Shown here: piece after piece, positions 37,890-48,017 of the stretch
Layout of the letters: every line of letters begins with the position of its first letter
How positions within the stretch are numbered: position 1 is the stretch's first letter
From: Coriolopsis trogii
Taxonomy: Eukaryota > Basidiomycota > Agaricomycetes > Polyporales > Polyporaceae
Length of the DNA: 64,000 nucleotides
Assembly: GCA_020543525.1 (NCBI GenBank)
Contig: JAHYIO010000007.1
Location: forward strand, 1,054,001-1,118,000
Direction: 5' to 3'
Notes under the pieces: generated by a model
What the model was told of the DNA's origin: nothing
The model's database searches: none
Seen by the model: only the letters and a program-made list of their open reading frames with translations
Program-made: the position numbers and the translations under genes

Positions 37890-38494
37890 GATGTGAGTGT
37901 AGATGGTGTGAAGACGGTTGAAAGTGCTGGGTACCGATGAAAGCATGTGCTTTTTATAAGGTACGCCTCTATACACAGTTGATTTAGCGCATGTGCAGAT
38001 CTAGACATGGAAGGCGACGCTGGGTCGTCTATGGAGGCTCGGTGGCGTCATCGGGCACGATGAGTACGCGCAATAGAGCTTGGTAAGCACACTCACAACT
38101 GACCGTGTCAAGTCCATTTCTGTCCGCACCACCATGCTTCCTCAGCAATCAGACTCTGAAAGGACGCATGCGCCATGGGAAGCCGTGCGTACCCCTTGCG
38201 GCTAAGCTTACACATCACAGCTTCCAGATGAGAACATGCTGAGTGGTACCAGTCCGAGGGACAGTCACTAACTCCGCGACTCCCGGGATAACAAGCGCTG
38301 CAGAGTGCAGATCCCGATCAACATTTTCGTATGATACTTGGTTGTAGTCTGCGGCTGCAATCATACTCGCTCTCGCAATTTTGAGCGTTTGAGCACCCTT
38401 GGAATATAGCCTGAGCAATTCGACGGTGTAGCGACGATGACGACTTCGATCGGAACAACATACTAGTATAACACCTCCCTGATACGTCGTCTCG
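37890..38494. other. Intergenic stretch between the two GST copies
   Basis: No gene recognised; it presumably holds the promoter of copy 1. Confidence 0.5.
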
Positions 38495-39430
38495 TTATCT
38501 TAAATTCACCGGTCGACGCACCTGAAGGCCCGCCTGAAAACCCGGACGTGCTTCTGTAGCTTCAACCCACGCCTGGGAAATCTCGTCAATGAACATCGGA
38601 TGCTCCTCAATATGCGCAACCAGTAGGAACCGTTCATACCTTCACGCGTGGCCAAGGCTCCAGAGACGGGATACCAGCCACAGGATGCCGCCTGACCCAC
38701 GGTACGGCGTTCAGGTCTGCGACGGTGTAGACTCCGCGTCCTGGCCCGGCCAGCCAATCGAACTCTTGCGAACGAATCTCGAGCACGCCATACAGGCGCA
38801 TCGTCTCCTTGGTATAACCTTTGCACAACATACGTGCATTAGTGCAGAGTCTATGTCTAGTCTAGATCTTAGATGAAGCTGCGACTGACGCTTCTTTGCG
38901 TTTGCGTTGGGGGGGAGTACTTATTGAAGTGGTGCGCCTCCGTGCTGTAGAACATGCAAGTGCGGTCGTTCCCGTCAATCACTTTGGTTTGAAGGATGAA
39001 TCCGGTAACGCCCACAAAGAAGATCCACTGCAGTAGCTCACTGTAGCTGCCCGGATCCGTCTCGCGGTCGAATGCGAACTTGTGCTCCTTGTCGTAGTGC
39101 TGTTGCAGGTACAGCAAGATCGCTGCGGACGTCCTCGAACACGACAAAGTCGCTGCGCGAGCGGTCGACGAGCGTCGGGATCCGCCCGTTCAGGTGGAGT
39201 TTAACGAACCACGGCTCCTTCTGTCGGCCCTTCCAGATGTCGATCGCCTCGACGCTGTAAACGATACAGGAGTTGTATTGTGGTTCAGACCATGTAGCAA
39301 CGAGAGTGTAGGATACGTACTCGAACTGCAGCCCGTACGCGGCCTTCAGCTCTTCGAGAAATGCGGAGACCTTGAACCCGTTGGGGGTCGCATCAGTATA
39401 CAACAGGAGCGGAGCGTTGCCAGACGACAT
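38495..39430 (-). pseudogene. Ure2-like glutathione S-transferase, copy 2, frameshifted
   Basis: A close tandem relative of the gene at 36954. The N-terminus ([38 protein letters not shown]) is in frame after one intron. After VVFE, near 39126-39137, four extra bases relative to copy 1 shift the frame just before the conserved [12 protein letters not shown]. That sequence continues in another frame, ending [19 protein letters not shown] second lesion, loss of about 23 bases around 38927-38960, removes most of [11 protein letters not shown]. The C-terminal part ([34 protein letters not shown]) is well kept, so the decay is recent. A sequencing or assembly error is possible for one lesion but less likely for both. 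Confidence 0.7.
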
Positions 39431-40224
39431 ATTGCGATCGAGGGAGGTTTGAGTAGATGAGTACATATATGGAGAGGCTCAGACCGACCTATGACGACAG
39501 CGTATATACGCTCAGGGTCTCGATGCCGGCTCGCCCTCTCAAAGGGGCAAACTGAGCACGCAATCTCGATGGTTAGTCATTGTCTCATTTGAACCTGCAC
39601 CTTAGGAATAGGACATTATAGTAGCACAGAGGCATGTGCTTCCCAGTGCTCTCAATCATCTGTCAAGCACTGACCTCGAGAGACCTGGCCTTGCACGGTC
39701 CTGGACGTATCTGCTGACGAACAGACATGAACAGCTGATCCTCTCCAGTCGGCGGTACCACCGAGTCCGCATCTGACCGCATACACCGCACTTTCCTCAC
39801 TTACTCGCTGCCGCGATGCATGGGACCAACAGAAGTCATGGTCATCTACTTGGCATCCGACGGAGCTATCATACATGCAAGCCTCCTCCCGAGGCTTACG
39901 TCATGGAGATCGAGCGCAAAAGCCAAAGAAACGTGTAGAGGATAAGATCCGACTGCGTTGTGTGAGCTCTCGACCCATTCGCCTGTTTGACCCAGAGTCA
40001 GCGAAGACACACGAGTCATCACCAGAACTCACCGAGTTGACATCCCCAATGTCCTTCATCGCCCCCACCAACCGTACCGCGTCACAAATACGTCCGCCTT
40101 CTTCTTCGTATTATGCCAATCGTTGACGAAAAAAGCATCGCCATATCGTCCATATCATCGATGCGTACAAATCTGCCTCCACAAAGTCTGACAAGGTCGT
40201 GTACAGACCATTCTGCGGCACAAT
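39431..40224. other. Intergenic stretch
   Basis: Between the second GST copy and the GH128-like gene. No gene, tRNA or repeat recognised. Confidence 0.5.
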
Positions 40225-41424
40225 TCAACATCCAGCAAGCACGAAGGCTGCAAGAAGAATTGCAAGCGTGCAAGCGAGTACCGTCATGAGTGACGAACGA
40301 GCTCCGTGGCTTGCAGCGTTCACGCCGCTCGCGCTCATGTTCGTGCCTTGACCGCCATGCACGACGCCAGGCTCATAGTTCGGGCTGATGTTCGGCGTCT
40401 CCGCGCCGATGTACTGCTCTCCAAGCGCATTGATCCTACCGCGCGAAGACATCAAGGCGTTGGCCTAATGCACATGTATCTGATGGTCAGTATCGCCAGA
40501 AGACTTGAGAAGTTCGCAGAGGGAACAACAGACCGCGTTGACCCCCTGCATATCCTCCATCGCTCCGAGCCAGCCGTATCGTTCGACCCAGTCCGTATCG
40601 TCCATGAACTGCTGCGTTGCGTTCATAAAGTCGACGACGTCCTGGAGCGAGCACTGCTCGTCCGCCTCGTTGAAGTTCTGTCCCGAGTTGAACGCCATCG
40701 CATCAGCACAACTCCTCGCTCGCACGCAGCCCACTCACCTGACACGCCCACTCCGTCACCCACACCGGTCTCTGGAACGTGTCGTGATAGTCCGTGAGGT
40801 ACTGCACGAACCCCGTCGAGTTGATATCATAATAATGCACCGCGAGGAAGTCGAAGCCACACCCGCCCTCGCACGCGTCCATCCAGTCCAGCAGCCACTG
40901 CTTCCCAGCCGGAGAGCCGCTCGGGGTGGGCGAGCCGAGGCGGATTCCTTGGGCCTTCAACGGCGCGATGTGGGCTTTCCAGAGCGCAGCGCCCTCGGAC
41001 GGGCTCATGTTCGACTGTCCTGCAATCTCGGGCTCGTTGATGGCGAGCACGTGTGTGACGCCGAGCCGCTGGATGGTGCTGTTGATCGTGGAGTCCCACT
41101 CGGCCACTTGACGTTGGCCCCAGAGCATGGGGACGAACTCGATGTCGGTCCGAGCTGGCGAAGGACTCCAGGTGTAGTACCTGCGTGATGAGCATCAGTA
41201 ACTCACTAATCGCAGGACGGAAGCAAGGCATTGTACCATTGGACTTTACCGGTCGAAAGATATTGGTCTATGTCAACGTAGTCACCGTTCGGCCAGGGCA
41301 AGCCTGCCTTGCTGGACTTAGAGACTGCGCGTGCATAAGGTTGGGTATATGTAGTTGTGCGCGCGACGGCACGACGAGGAAAGAGTGTGAGGAAAAGAAG
41401 CAAAGCAGCTACTCTGTAGGGCAT
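40225..41424 (-). CDS. GPI-anchored GH128-like (Asl1-type) glycoside hydrolase
   Basis: The protein has a signal peptide (MPYRVAALLLFLTLFPRRAVA), a TIM-barrel glycosyl hydrolase core as in the Asl1/GH128 family of beta-1,3-glucanases, and a C-terminal hydrophobic tail preceded by small residues (MTVLACTLAILLAAFVLAGC) that looks like a GPI-anchor signal. The two expected catalytic glutamates sit in THVLAINEPEIAGQSNMSP and RPVWVTEWACQ. Other core landmarks are YYTWSPSP, FVPMLWG and GCGFDFLAVHYYD. A later exon reads NFNEADEQCSLQDVVDFMN and DWVERYGWLGAMED. Exon junctions lie near 41200, 40735 and 40465. The likely role is remodelling of cell-wall beta-glucan at the cell surface. Confidence 0.82.
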
Positions 41425-41917
41425 CACCGGTCGTGTCCGGGTCGTCACAGAGATGGGAAGGTGAGGACAATCGAGAGAGTCTAGTTTGCAGACATACGTT
41501 CGGCGCAGCGGAGAGTAGATTCGGTCACTCACTGTAGCGCGAAGGTCGCTATTGTATAAGTACTCGTGCGCAAGGTGGAGCTATGCCAAGTAGTGGATAC
41601 CAGGCTGAGAAGGCGCTGGGTGGGGCATCCATACAGACACGCGGAGCGGAGTCCTCTCACTAAGACTCAGGCACAACTACGTAGAAGGCGATGTGCGATT
41701 AGGGTGCTAAGATAGCAGGATAGCTAGGTGGTAGGTGCGGTACCTGGGGCTCTGAGGTCAGATTGCAAAGACGACAGACAAGTTTGAGACGCACATAAAC
41801 CCCATTGCTGTTTGTAAACAGCTCATTGCTTCATACAGGCCCTAGCATATTGACCATGTGTCGTGCTTTGATCCAAGCCACAGGGGAGAGCGTGAACGCA
41901 CATGAGGGGTTCAACGT
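41425..41917. other. Intergenic stretch
   Basis: Between the GH128-like start and the COA5 stop. No gene recognised. Confidence 0.5.
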
Positions 41918-42247
41918 CTATGTTGAGCGGGGCGCTGGTTCGTCTTGCAGTTTTGGTGGCGGAGGGGGAATGTCTACATTATTTCCTCTAAACCGCTTCC
42001 TCATGTCAAGCTAATATCAAGCGTCCTCTCAGTACAGTAGGAAGACTGGAACCGCATAAGACGGTAGACACACCATGCCCCGTTTGCACTCAAAAGTCGC
42101 CTGTCGCAGCGACTTGCACTCCTCCGGAAGCTCGTTTGTGTGTTCCCGCAGACATTCAGAAGGCAGATGACCTTGCTTCACGACGCAGTCGGAGCGGAGG
42201 AGACACTCCTTGAGGGCGGCGAGGAGGTGTGAGCACGAGGAGGACAT
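41918..42247 (-). CDS. PET191: Cytochrome c oxidase assembly factor PET191/COA5
   Basis: A small twin-CX9C protein of the mitochondrial intermembrane space needed to assemble complex IV. The first exon reads CSHLLAALKEC (CX9C), CLLRSDC, SECLREHTNELPEEC and CKSLRQATFEC (CX9C), with the family-typical end FECKRGM. An intron (about 41999-42071) joins LDMRKRFRGN and a Pro-rich tail ending at TAG 41918-41920. Total about 88 residues, in the family range. The start faces that of the IBA57 homologue only 91 bp away. Confidence 0.9.
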
Positions 42248-42338
42248 GGGTCGCAGGCAAGGAGCAACGGGCCGAAGACGCCGACGCGCCTCTCAGCTCC
42301 CCGTCTCGCTCAGCCACTGCTTGCGTTGTACGAATGCC
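42248..42338. promoter_or_regulatory. Compact bidirectional promoter between COA5 and IBA57
   Basis: Only 91 bp separate the two divergent start codons, so both untranslated leaders and any promoter elements must lie here or inside the genes. No TATA box is evident. Both products serve mitochondrial respiratory-chain and Fe-S biogenesis. Confidence 0.55.
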
Positions 42339-43608
42339 ATGCCGCTGCCTCCCGTCCTTCGCTCGCTCGTCCGGAGCACGCCTACTGTCGCCCCCGTTCC
42401 AAACAGGACTCTGCTCGCGGTCACCGGCTCGCAGGCTGCTGACTTTCTGAACGGTCTGACCGCCGCGTCTGTCCCCGGCCACCCCCACAGTCACTTCTAC
42501 TCCGCGTTCTTGCATGCGCAGGTATGTCGACCGTAGCTGACTCTTGACGCGTCTTTACACGTCTCGCAGGGACGAGTGCTCCATGATATCTTCATCTGGG
42601 CGCACCCTACCGCTACGGGACGTCCAGGCTACCTTGTCGAATACGATGCGCAAGAGTCCGAAGCACCCCCGATGCTCCCAATGCTCAAGCGCCACATCCT
42701 CCGCTCCAAAGTGAAAGTCAGGGATGTCACCGAAGAGTACGACGTATGGTCTGCCTGGGGCTCAGAGCACGAGAAGAGCTGGGAGACGGACCGGAAGTGG
42801 GACTATGCGCGCAGTGGTGTCGTTGAACCCGTCTGGGACAAGGATGGAGAATGGCCGTGGGGTTCGACTCAGGGCGTCTTGAGAGACAGGAGGGCAGTTG
42901 GGATGGGACATCGACTGCTGGTGCGCAAGGGTGATCGTCGTAAGCCGCATGTTTGACTTCCGTCTCCCGGGGTGGACTTCACGGAACACAGCGCAGGAAG
43001 CATCAACTCATGACATCGCCCCCGCTAATGCCTACTTGCTGCACCGGATTCTGCATGGCGTCCCGGAAGGCTCAACAGACATCCCTCCCATGCAGTCTTT
43101 CCCCATGGACTCAAACATGGACGTTATGGGCGGACGTAAGTTCCGCCACCTGCGCCGTGTTACGTTTGGCTACTGATCCCAGCGCACAGTCGACTTCCGT
43201 AAGGGATGCTACGTCGGTCAGGAACTCACGGTGCGCACATACCACACGGGCCAGCTCAGGAAGCGTATCCTTCCTGTCGTCATCAACGGATCAGGATCGT
43301 CCGTTGACAGCAAAGCGCAAGCCGCTATCGTCCCTCCTTGGTTGGACGTACGCCCCCATCTTCTAGAGAGCGATGAAGACGGCGCGCGCAGACCGCGTCC
43401 GCGAGGTACCGGCAAGCTCCTCAGCTCGATACAAGGTGTCGGTCTCGCGCTCCTACGCCTAGAACAGGTGGAAGCTGTAGAGCAAGGGAAGGCTCGGTTC
43501 TCGGTGACCACAGCTGAGGGTCCAGAATACGCTATTGTCCCATATTGGCCTGACTGGTGGCCCAGATCGCCGCCAGAAGGAGGTTCTCCTCAAGCTGAGG
43601 AGTTGTAG
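42339..43608 (+). CDS. IBA57: Mitochondrial iron-sulfur assembly protein IBA57 (CAF17)
   Basis: IBA57 is a folate-fold protein of the mitochondrial matrix that, with ISA1/ISA2, makes [4Fe-4S] clusters for aconitase, lipoate synthase and complex I. Exon 1 gives an Arg-rich presequence (MPLPPVLRSLVRSTPTVAP) then RTLLAVTGSQAADFLNGLT and FYSAFLHAQ. Exon 2 starts GRVLHDIFIWAHP. After an intron with donor near 42936 comes ASTHDIAPANAYLLHRILHG. After the intron near 43136-43190 comes the hallmark VDFRKGCYVGQELTVRTYHT. The end reads SIQGVGLALLRLEQVEAVEQ and stops with TAG 43606-43608. Confidence 0.92.
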
Positions 43609-43673
43609 TTCAGGCTTGATTGTATGCAAATAATCCGCGTCTTCCACTCACAGTCACGAGTGACGCGTACGCA

Positions 43674-44115
43674 TCATGGACTTTCTACCACCACCGTCGC
43701 AAATACGTAGTCGCCATCATGACTGACGGAAGCATGAATCTTCCCGAGTATCTGTTTCGCTGCACCAGGGCTGTACACCAGTTTGGGCTTCCGCGTGCCG
43801 TCTGCGGACAGCGAGTGGAAAGTGAAATCCTTCCATGTTGGACGCAGTCGAGGGAAGACAGCTTTGTACGCGGCCTCCTTCACACTCCATCTGCACAAAG
43901 ATGTTCAGCAACGGCAGACTGCTTATACAACCCTCTTACCGCACAGCGAGAAATCTGGTTCGTCGCGCATGGTCAGTGGAAGAGATCTCGTGCCAGGCGC
44001 GCTGCTCCTCTTCACTGAGGATCCTTTGGGCAAACCGGAATCCCGCTGACCCAGTCACGAGCCGCTTTATGCGAGGTATATGTAGCACATCAACCCCGAT
44101 GCCCGAGATACCCAT
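43674..44115 (-). CDS. AcpS-type 4'-phosphopantetheinyl transferase (holo-ACP synthase)
   Basis: It transfers the phosphopantetheine arm of CoA to acyl carrier protein; in fungi a stand-alone AcpS-type enzyme (Ppt2) serves mitochondrial ACP. Exon 1 begins MGISGIGVDVLHIPRIKRLV, with the Mg-binding aspartate in GVD, then FAQRILSEEEQRAWHEIS and TRFLAVR. An intron (about 43894-43947) joins to WSVKEAAYKAVFP, the second metal/CoA motif. The tail reads HASVSHDGDYVFATVVVESP. About 130 residues, a normal AcpS size. It is divergent from ELP2 and convergent with IBA57, with only 65 bp between stops. Confidence 0.88.
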
Positions 44116-44402
44116 GAACGCGGTGTTCTGCAGTCGTGGTGGCTATAAGTACGTAGTGAGCGCTTCCGGTGCATACTTACACAACTGCGCGTCTATCGGA
44201 AGCAGACAGATCTCGATCTCGCCTCTAAGTTCTCTCTTTACTACCAACGATCGGCTTTTAACCCACCCAACCCTATTGCCTCGCAGACTCCTGAACAGTA
44301 GGAAATTCTCTCGCTGATCAATTATACTCAACTAAGACTCGGATGCTTCTAGGCGGACATAGCAACTCGAGTTCTGTGGCTCTCTACACACGAGTAGACC
44401 TC

Positions 44403-47400
44403 ATGTCCACTGCATCAAACGCATACACATCTGCTTCTACCAACCGATACTCACAAGCCGCCTGTATTACTCCTGACGGTCTCATAGCCTTTGGCTCCGG
44501 AAAACTTATTGCGCTATGGGATACTGCGGTATGTTCCGCCCTCAATCTGGAGAATCGCCCTCATATTCCTCTCCAGGATCCTGCCGACCGAGGAGTCTTC
44601 GAGGCGCTCCCAGGCCACGACGGCCTCATCACCTGTGTCTCCTTCGTTAACGAGAGACTATTTGTCAGTGCAGACGACAGGGGTGCAGTGAGACTCTGGA
44701 GGAAGGACGAAGGCGCCTCAAAGGCATGCGACGTCTCCTTGTACAGTCCGATCGTTCGGTGACGCCTTCCCTCAGTGGAGCACATGCACAACATCCCAGG
44801 CCCACAAGAGTGGCATAGCCAGCTTGGCTGTCCATCAGGGACTCGTCGCTACAAGCGCCTCAGACGCAACGGTCAAGATTTGGGCTGTATCCGAGAATCA
44901 GGCAGGCAGGTTCTTCCTCAATGCCATCTCGCTCAGCGTCTCGTCTGATATAATGTTTCACTACAGAATCCCTGCGGGAAGTTCAAACTATCAACCTCAA
45001 GAAGGGCTTTCCAATCTCGCTCGCTCTGGCTACACTGCCGGGCACGCAATGTAAAGCATCCATAAGCCACATCCGCTCTATTTGCAACAACCTAATTAAG
45101 CGATCCAGCCACTATTCTAGCCATTGGAGGAACCGACAGAAATGTCCAGCTATGGGTCCATTCAGACGGACAAGTAGGTGCCATCGAGTCTCTCCATCGT
45201 AGTACAGTTTTGACAGTATTTGCAGCTTGTTCCGGCCGCGACCCTCCCTGGGCACGAGGACTGGGTCAAATGCTTGTCATTCAAGCTGCCAGGACGTGAA
45301 AGCGACCCGCTGATACTCGCGTCCGGGTCTCAAGATGGCACCATCCGTCTGTGGAACATTGAACCTTTTACCCCATCTTCCTTTGCCTCCAGCTCCAATG
45401 GCCCTTCGGACCAAGTGACAGACGAGCTTCTCGACGCGTTTGAGGCCTCCCTCGTGAATTTAGAAGATACAGAAGACGGCGGCCGGTCAATTTCGCTGAA
45501 GCGGCATATCCTCACCGTCAAGTCATCTACCGGCAGGTAAGTATAAAACCGGGCGAAGGCGGTACTGAACGTGCACACTGATAAATTGTCGTCCAATTAG
45601 TCCGCAGCTGTTCTCCGTCACGTTCGACGCGCTCTTGGTCGGCCACGAAGCAGGTGTCACCTCGCTCTCCTGGAGGCCGCAGAAGACTGCTGACAGCCTG
45701 CCGACGCTGCTGTCCACCTCGACAGACTCGTCGCTCATCCTCTGGTCCCCTTCCACCGTGCTGACCTCGTCCACAGACGGCACCACGCTTTGGATTAACA
45801 GGCAACGTTTCGGCGACGTGGGCGGGCAACGGCTGGGCGGTTTCGTTGGAGGCTTGTGGGCTGGAGGCGGGACTGAAGCGTTGGCCTGGGGCTGGAACGG
45901 TGGGTGGAGGAGATGGAGATGTCAGGCGTCACACGATGCTGGCACGGGTGAGAAGGTAGCTCTCGAAGAGTGGTCCGAGGTCGGAGCTATCACCGGACAT
46001 CGTGCACCAGTAAGAAGTGTCGCTTGGAGTCCTGGCGGCGAGTACCTGATATCGACAAGGTGAGTGAAGCGAGTGCATATACGTAGGAACTGCTGCGATG
46101 ATCTCGCTTTTTTTGGAATGTGGGACAGCTTGGATCAGACCACACGCATTCATGGGGCCATCCCGACCCGGACGCAGGATGGAGAGACCACTCCGGTCTG
46201 GCACGAGATCTCGCGGCCGCAAGTGCATGGATACGATCTCGTCGGGGCCGCCTTCCTCGACGCCCTTCGCTTCGTCAGCATCGCGGACGAGAAGGTCGCG
46301 CGCGTCTTTGAGGCCCCTCGGGAGTTCGTGGACATCGTGAACAATCTTGGGATTGCTCAGCTGGATCCTGGCGAGGTATGGAAATTGACGTCAGCTCGCT
46401 CACGCCATGCGCTTCTTGCTGCTGACAACGGTCTTCTCATGTTTTTTCGAAGGATGAGAGACCCCGGGCTGCTGCGGTACCCCCGCTGGGTTTGTCAAAC
46501 AAAGCGTTGACAGATTGTACGTACATACCTCGGCATGATTGGTCACCCTGAATAACCATTTTCTCCAGCGAGCGCTGTCGCGGAGGTTAACACTACGATC
46601 GATGACGCTAGAACGCGTCGGCGGCCATTCGAAGGCGAGCTCGCCGCGGCGACGCTATGGCCAGAAGTCGAGAAGGTCTTTGGCCACGGCTACGAGGTTC
46701 GTCGTCTCAGTGATCCTCTACATATCCTGTTCAGGTCCTCACCTACACCCTCTATGCTTGCCGGCAGTCCATCACCCTCGCCATCTCGAACGACAAGCGG
46801 TACATGGCCACGGCCTGCAAGGCGACCTCACCAGAACACGCCGTCGTCCGCATATACGACACCCAGACCTGGCAGCCCTTCGGGCAGCCGCTCGCAGGCC
46901 ACGCCCTCACCGTCACCCAGGTCGCGTTCAGCCCCGACGACGCACTCGTCCTCTCCGTCTCGCGCGACCGCACCTGGCGGCTTTTCGAGAAGAGCGAAGG
47001 TACGCCTGCATTCCCACCCCCTTGCCACTGCATCTCGCGAGCTCTTCCTCACTGCTGACCTACACATCGTCGCACAGATGGATATGTGCCCATCGCCGCG
47101 GAGAAACCTCATGGGCGAATCATATGGGACTGCGCGTGGGCACCCGAGGGCGACGTCTTCGCGACCGCGTCCCGGGACAAGACTGTAAGCAGCAGCGTCA
47201 CTTCTGAACTCCCGCGGACTGACTACGAACCGCGTCCTATGAACAGGTGAAAATCTGGCAACGACCCACAGACGAAGGCCAAAAGTGGACGTCCGTCGCG
47301 ACCATCCCGGTGAGCGCGGCAGCAACCGCCGTAGCGTTCGCGTTCGACTCCCCCCAAAGCACCTCGTACGTCCCCCTCCCTCTTCCCAACCCGCATTCAT

Positions 47401-47725
47401 GGCGCGCTGACGGGTCAACCCTTCAACAGCCGGACGCTTGCCATCGGACTCGAGTCGGGCGAGATCCTGATATACACCTCGCCTCGGACCGATCCCTCGA
47501 GTTGGACCAAAACTCTGAACATAGACAGGTCGTACGTACCCCCATCTGCGCAGGGCAGGAATATCCTTGTTCTGACTGCGGCGACACAGACTGGCACACA
47601 TCGACCACATCCATCGACTGGCATGGCGGCCGGCTGTTGGAGGGAAGGACGATACACACCAACTCGCAAGCTGTGGGGAAGATGGTACATTGAAGCTATC
47701 GACAGTCCATATCGCAGCGGAGTGA
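44403..47725 (+). CDS. ELP2: Elongator complex subunit 2 (WD40)
   Basis: ELP2 is the double beta-propeller subunit of Elongator, which modifies wobble uridines of tRNAs. About ten exons encode a long chain of WD40 repeats. Examples are PGHDGLITCVSFVNERLFVSADDRGAVRLW, SGIASLAVHQGLVATSASDATVKIW, LPGHEDWVKCLSFKLPGRES and TGHRAPVRSVAWSPGGEYLI. The conserved WHEISRPQVHGYDL segment and VFGHGYE before the second propeller (LAISNDKRYMATACKATSPE, HALTVTQVAFSPDDALVLSV, DCAWAPEGDVFATASRDKTV) are characteristic of ELP2. The last exons read HIHRLAWRP and CGEDGTLKL, with TGA at 47723-47725. I prefer the start at 44403 (MSTASNAYTSASTNRYSQAA), because family members begin near this segment, over the ATG 60 bases upstream. 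Confidence 0.9.
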
Positions 47726-48017
47726 TCATGCCGTCTGCGACATGTAGTAAAACTACGGCGAGTGAGAAAGCTATGCAGTATACAGTGTAGGCAGGCAGGC
47801 GAGCAGAAAAGAGAGGGACCGAGGGATTAGACCCAACAAGAGCTGACTAGTAACGAGACAATCGAGGATAGTTGCGGAAGGGTATAACACAGTAGAATGG
47901 CGCGTCGCGGCGGCGTGAGTTTAAATAGGGATATACGCAGCAAGGAAGATGACGAGAGGATAGCTTGGACCGAGAAAGCAGACGTGATAGGGATACACAC
48001 ATGGGTAGGACGTGAAA
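47726..48017. other. Convergent intergenic stretch
   Basis: Between the ELP2 and pseudohelicase stops. No gene recognised. Confidence 0.5.
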
